Shown: positions 63,779 to 64,000 of the stretch, piece after piece
Position numbering within the stretch: position 1 is the stretch's first letter
Layout of the letters: every line of letters begins with the position of its first letter
Notes under the pieces: generated by a model
Told to the model about the DNA's origin: nothing
The model's database searches: none
What the model saw: only the letters and a program-made list of their open reading frames with translations
Assembly: GCA_944375955.1 (NCBI GenBank)
Contig: CALWBE010000013.1
Location: 1-64,000 of the forward strand
From: an uncultured Clostridia bacterium
GTDB lineage: Bacteria > Bacillota > Clostridia > Oscillospirales > CAG-382
DNA length: 64,000 bases
Reading direction: 5' to 3'
Translations under genes and position numbers: made by a program

Positions 63779-64000
63779 TTAAAAAGCACCGTTTGACAAT
63801 TCTGATACAAGCTGCTCTAACTCATGCGTAGAAACCGCGCTCTGTCTGCCGTTTTCATACTCGGCATCCACCCATTCTTTTATTGCCGTAACAAGATCGC
63901 TTCGCTTATCTATTTCACGTTCTGTACCAAAAAGTTTGTAGTGACTATTAATCCAATATGCAATTCCGGCAAGTCCCGATGTCTTGGTAATCATAACTGT
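63779..64000 (-). CDS. C-terminal end of a DRE-TIM-type synthase, probably Re-citrate synthase
   Basis: Only the last 73 residues are visible; the gene continues beyond the window. ITKTSGLAGIAYWINSHYKL resembles the late region of isopropylmalate/homocitrate synthase-like proteins, and the sequence then ends in a short helical tail. Its place before acn and icd points to Re-citrate synthase, the oxygen-sensitive citrate-forming enzyme of several clostridia. A homocitrate or isopropylmalate synthase cannot be excluded from so short a piece. The GntR start lies 18 bases downstream. Confidence 0.5.
   Translation of the reverse strand, partial: TVMITKTSGLAGIAYWINSHYKLFGTEREIDKRSDLVTAIKEWVDAEYENGRQSAVSTHELEQLVSELSNGAF

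Overview
The window looks like a chromosomal segment of an anaerobic, low-GC Gram-positive bacterium of the class Clostridia. Evidence: clean sigma-A promoters (TTGACA, 17 bp, TATAAT) in AT-rich spacers, strong AGGAGG-type ribosome sites, Firmicute gene orders (rpmH-rnpA-yidD-yidC-jag; tig-clpP-clpX; rnhB-yraN), small DUF1292, DUF896 and DUF1540 proteins, S-layer homology (SLH) surface proteins, an NfnAB pair and a probable Re-type citrate synthase. The carbohydrate genes (SGNH esterases, CE7 esterase, glycosidase remnant, sugar isomerase/epimerase, beta-helix proteins) fit a plant- or glycan-degrading gut or rumen lineage. That habitat is inference.

Layout. 1-2.4 kb: end of an SGNH esterase, DUF1292, a 6S RNA and a secreted CBM6-like protein. 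2.8-6.0 kb: a large SLH/beta-helix protein with a paralogue at 38.8-42.1 kb. 6.2-9.5 kb: dehydroquinase-like, SDR and RlmA genes divergent from an AraC regulator. 9.6-13.4 kb: an accessory patch with an acyltransferase-like gene, a glycosidase lacking its 5' half, an orphan lipoprotein and tRNA-Lys. 13.6-18.8 kb: ECF S component, type II pantothenate kinase, DUF1294, sugar isomerase/epimerase, a DUF2264 fragment, a 55-bp tandem repeat, an MFS transporter and lexA. 18.9-28.1 kb: one long minus-strand operon, murD, three M42 peptidase-like genes (the last without its metal ligands), a PLP lyase, DnaD and a YhaN-like ATPase. 28.4-34.6 kb: nfnAB, DUF896, two esterases, ruvX. 34.9-38.5 kb: the rpmH-to-jag cluster with several RNA hairpins, including a cloverleaf-like element before jag. 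42.2-46.8 kb: clpX, clpP, tig, metallophosphoesterase. 46.9-50.7 kb: DUF1540 and rnhB-yraN-M19 dipeptidase-thrC. 50.9-57.1 kb: argF-carA-carB, with diaminopimelate epimerase fused in frame to CarB. 57.5-64 kb: thioredoxin, a phosphohexomutase, and icd, acn, a GntR regulator and the end of a probable Re-citrate synthase, which together form the oxidative route from acetyl-CoA to 2-oxoglutarate.

The most unusual signals are the CarB-DapF fusion, which keeps a ribosome-binding site and an ATA where DapF should start; two further genes whose catalytic N-termini can only be translated from ACG or ATT; the degenerate third M42 protein; a tRNA-Lys with an acceptor-stem mismatch beside a foreign-looking gene and a beheaded glycosidase; and the three-hairpin element between yidC and jag. 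No CRISPR array, transposase, integrase or prophage gene was seen.
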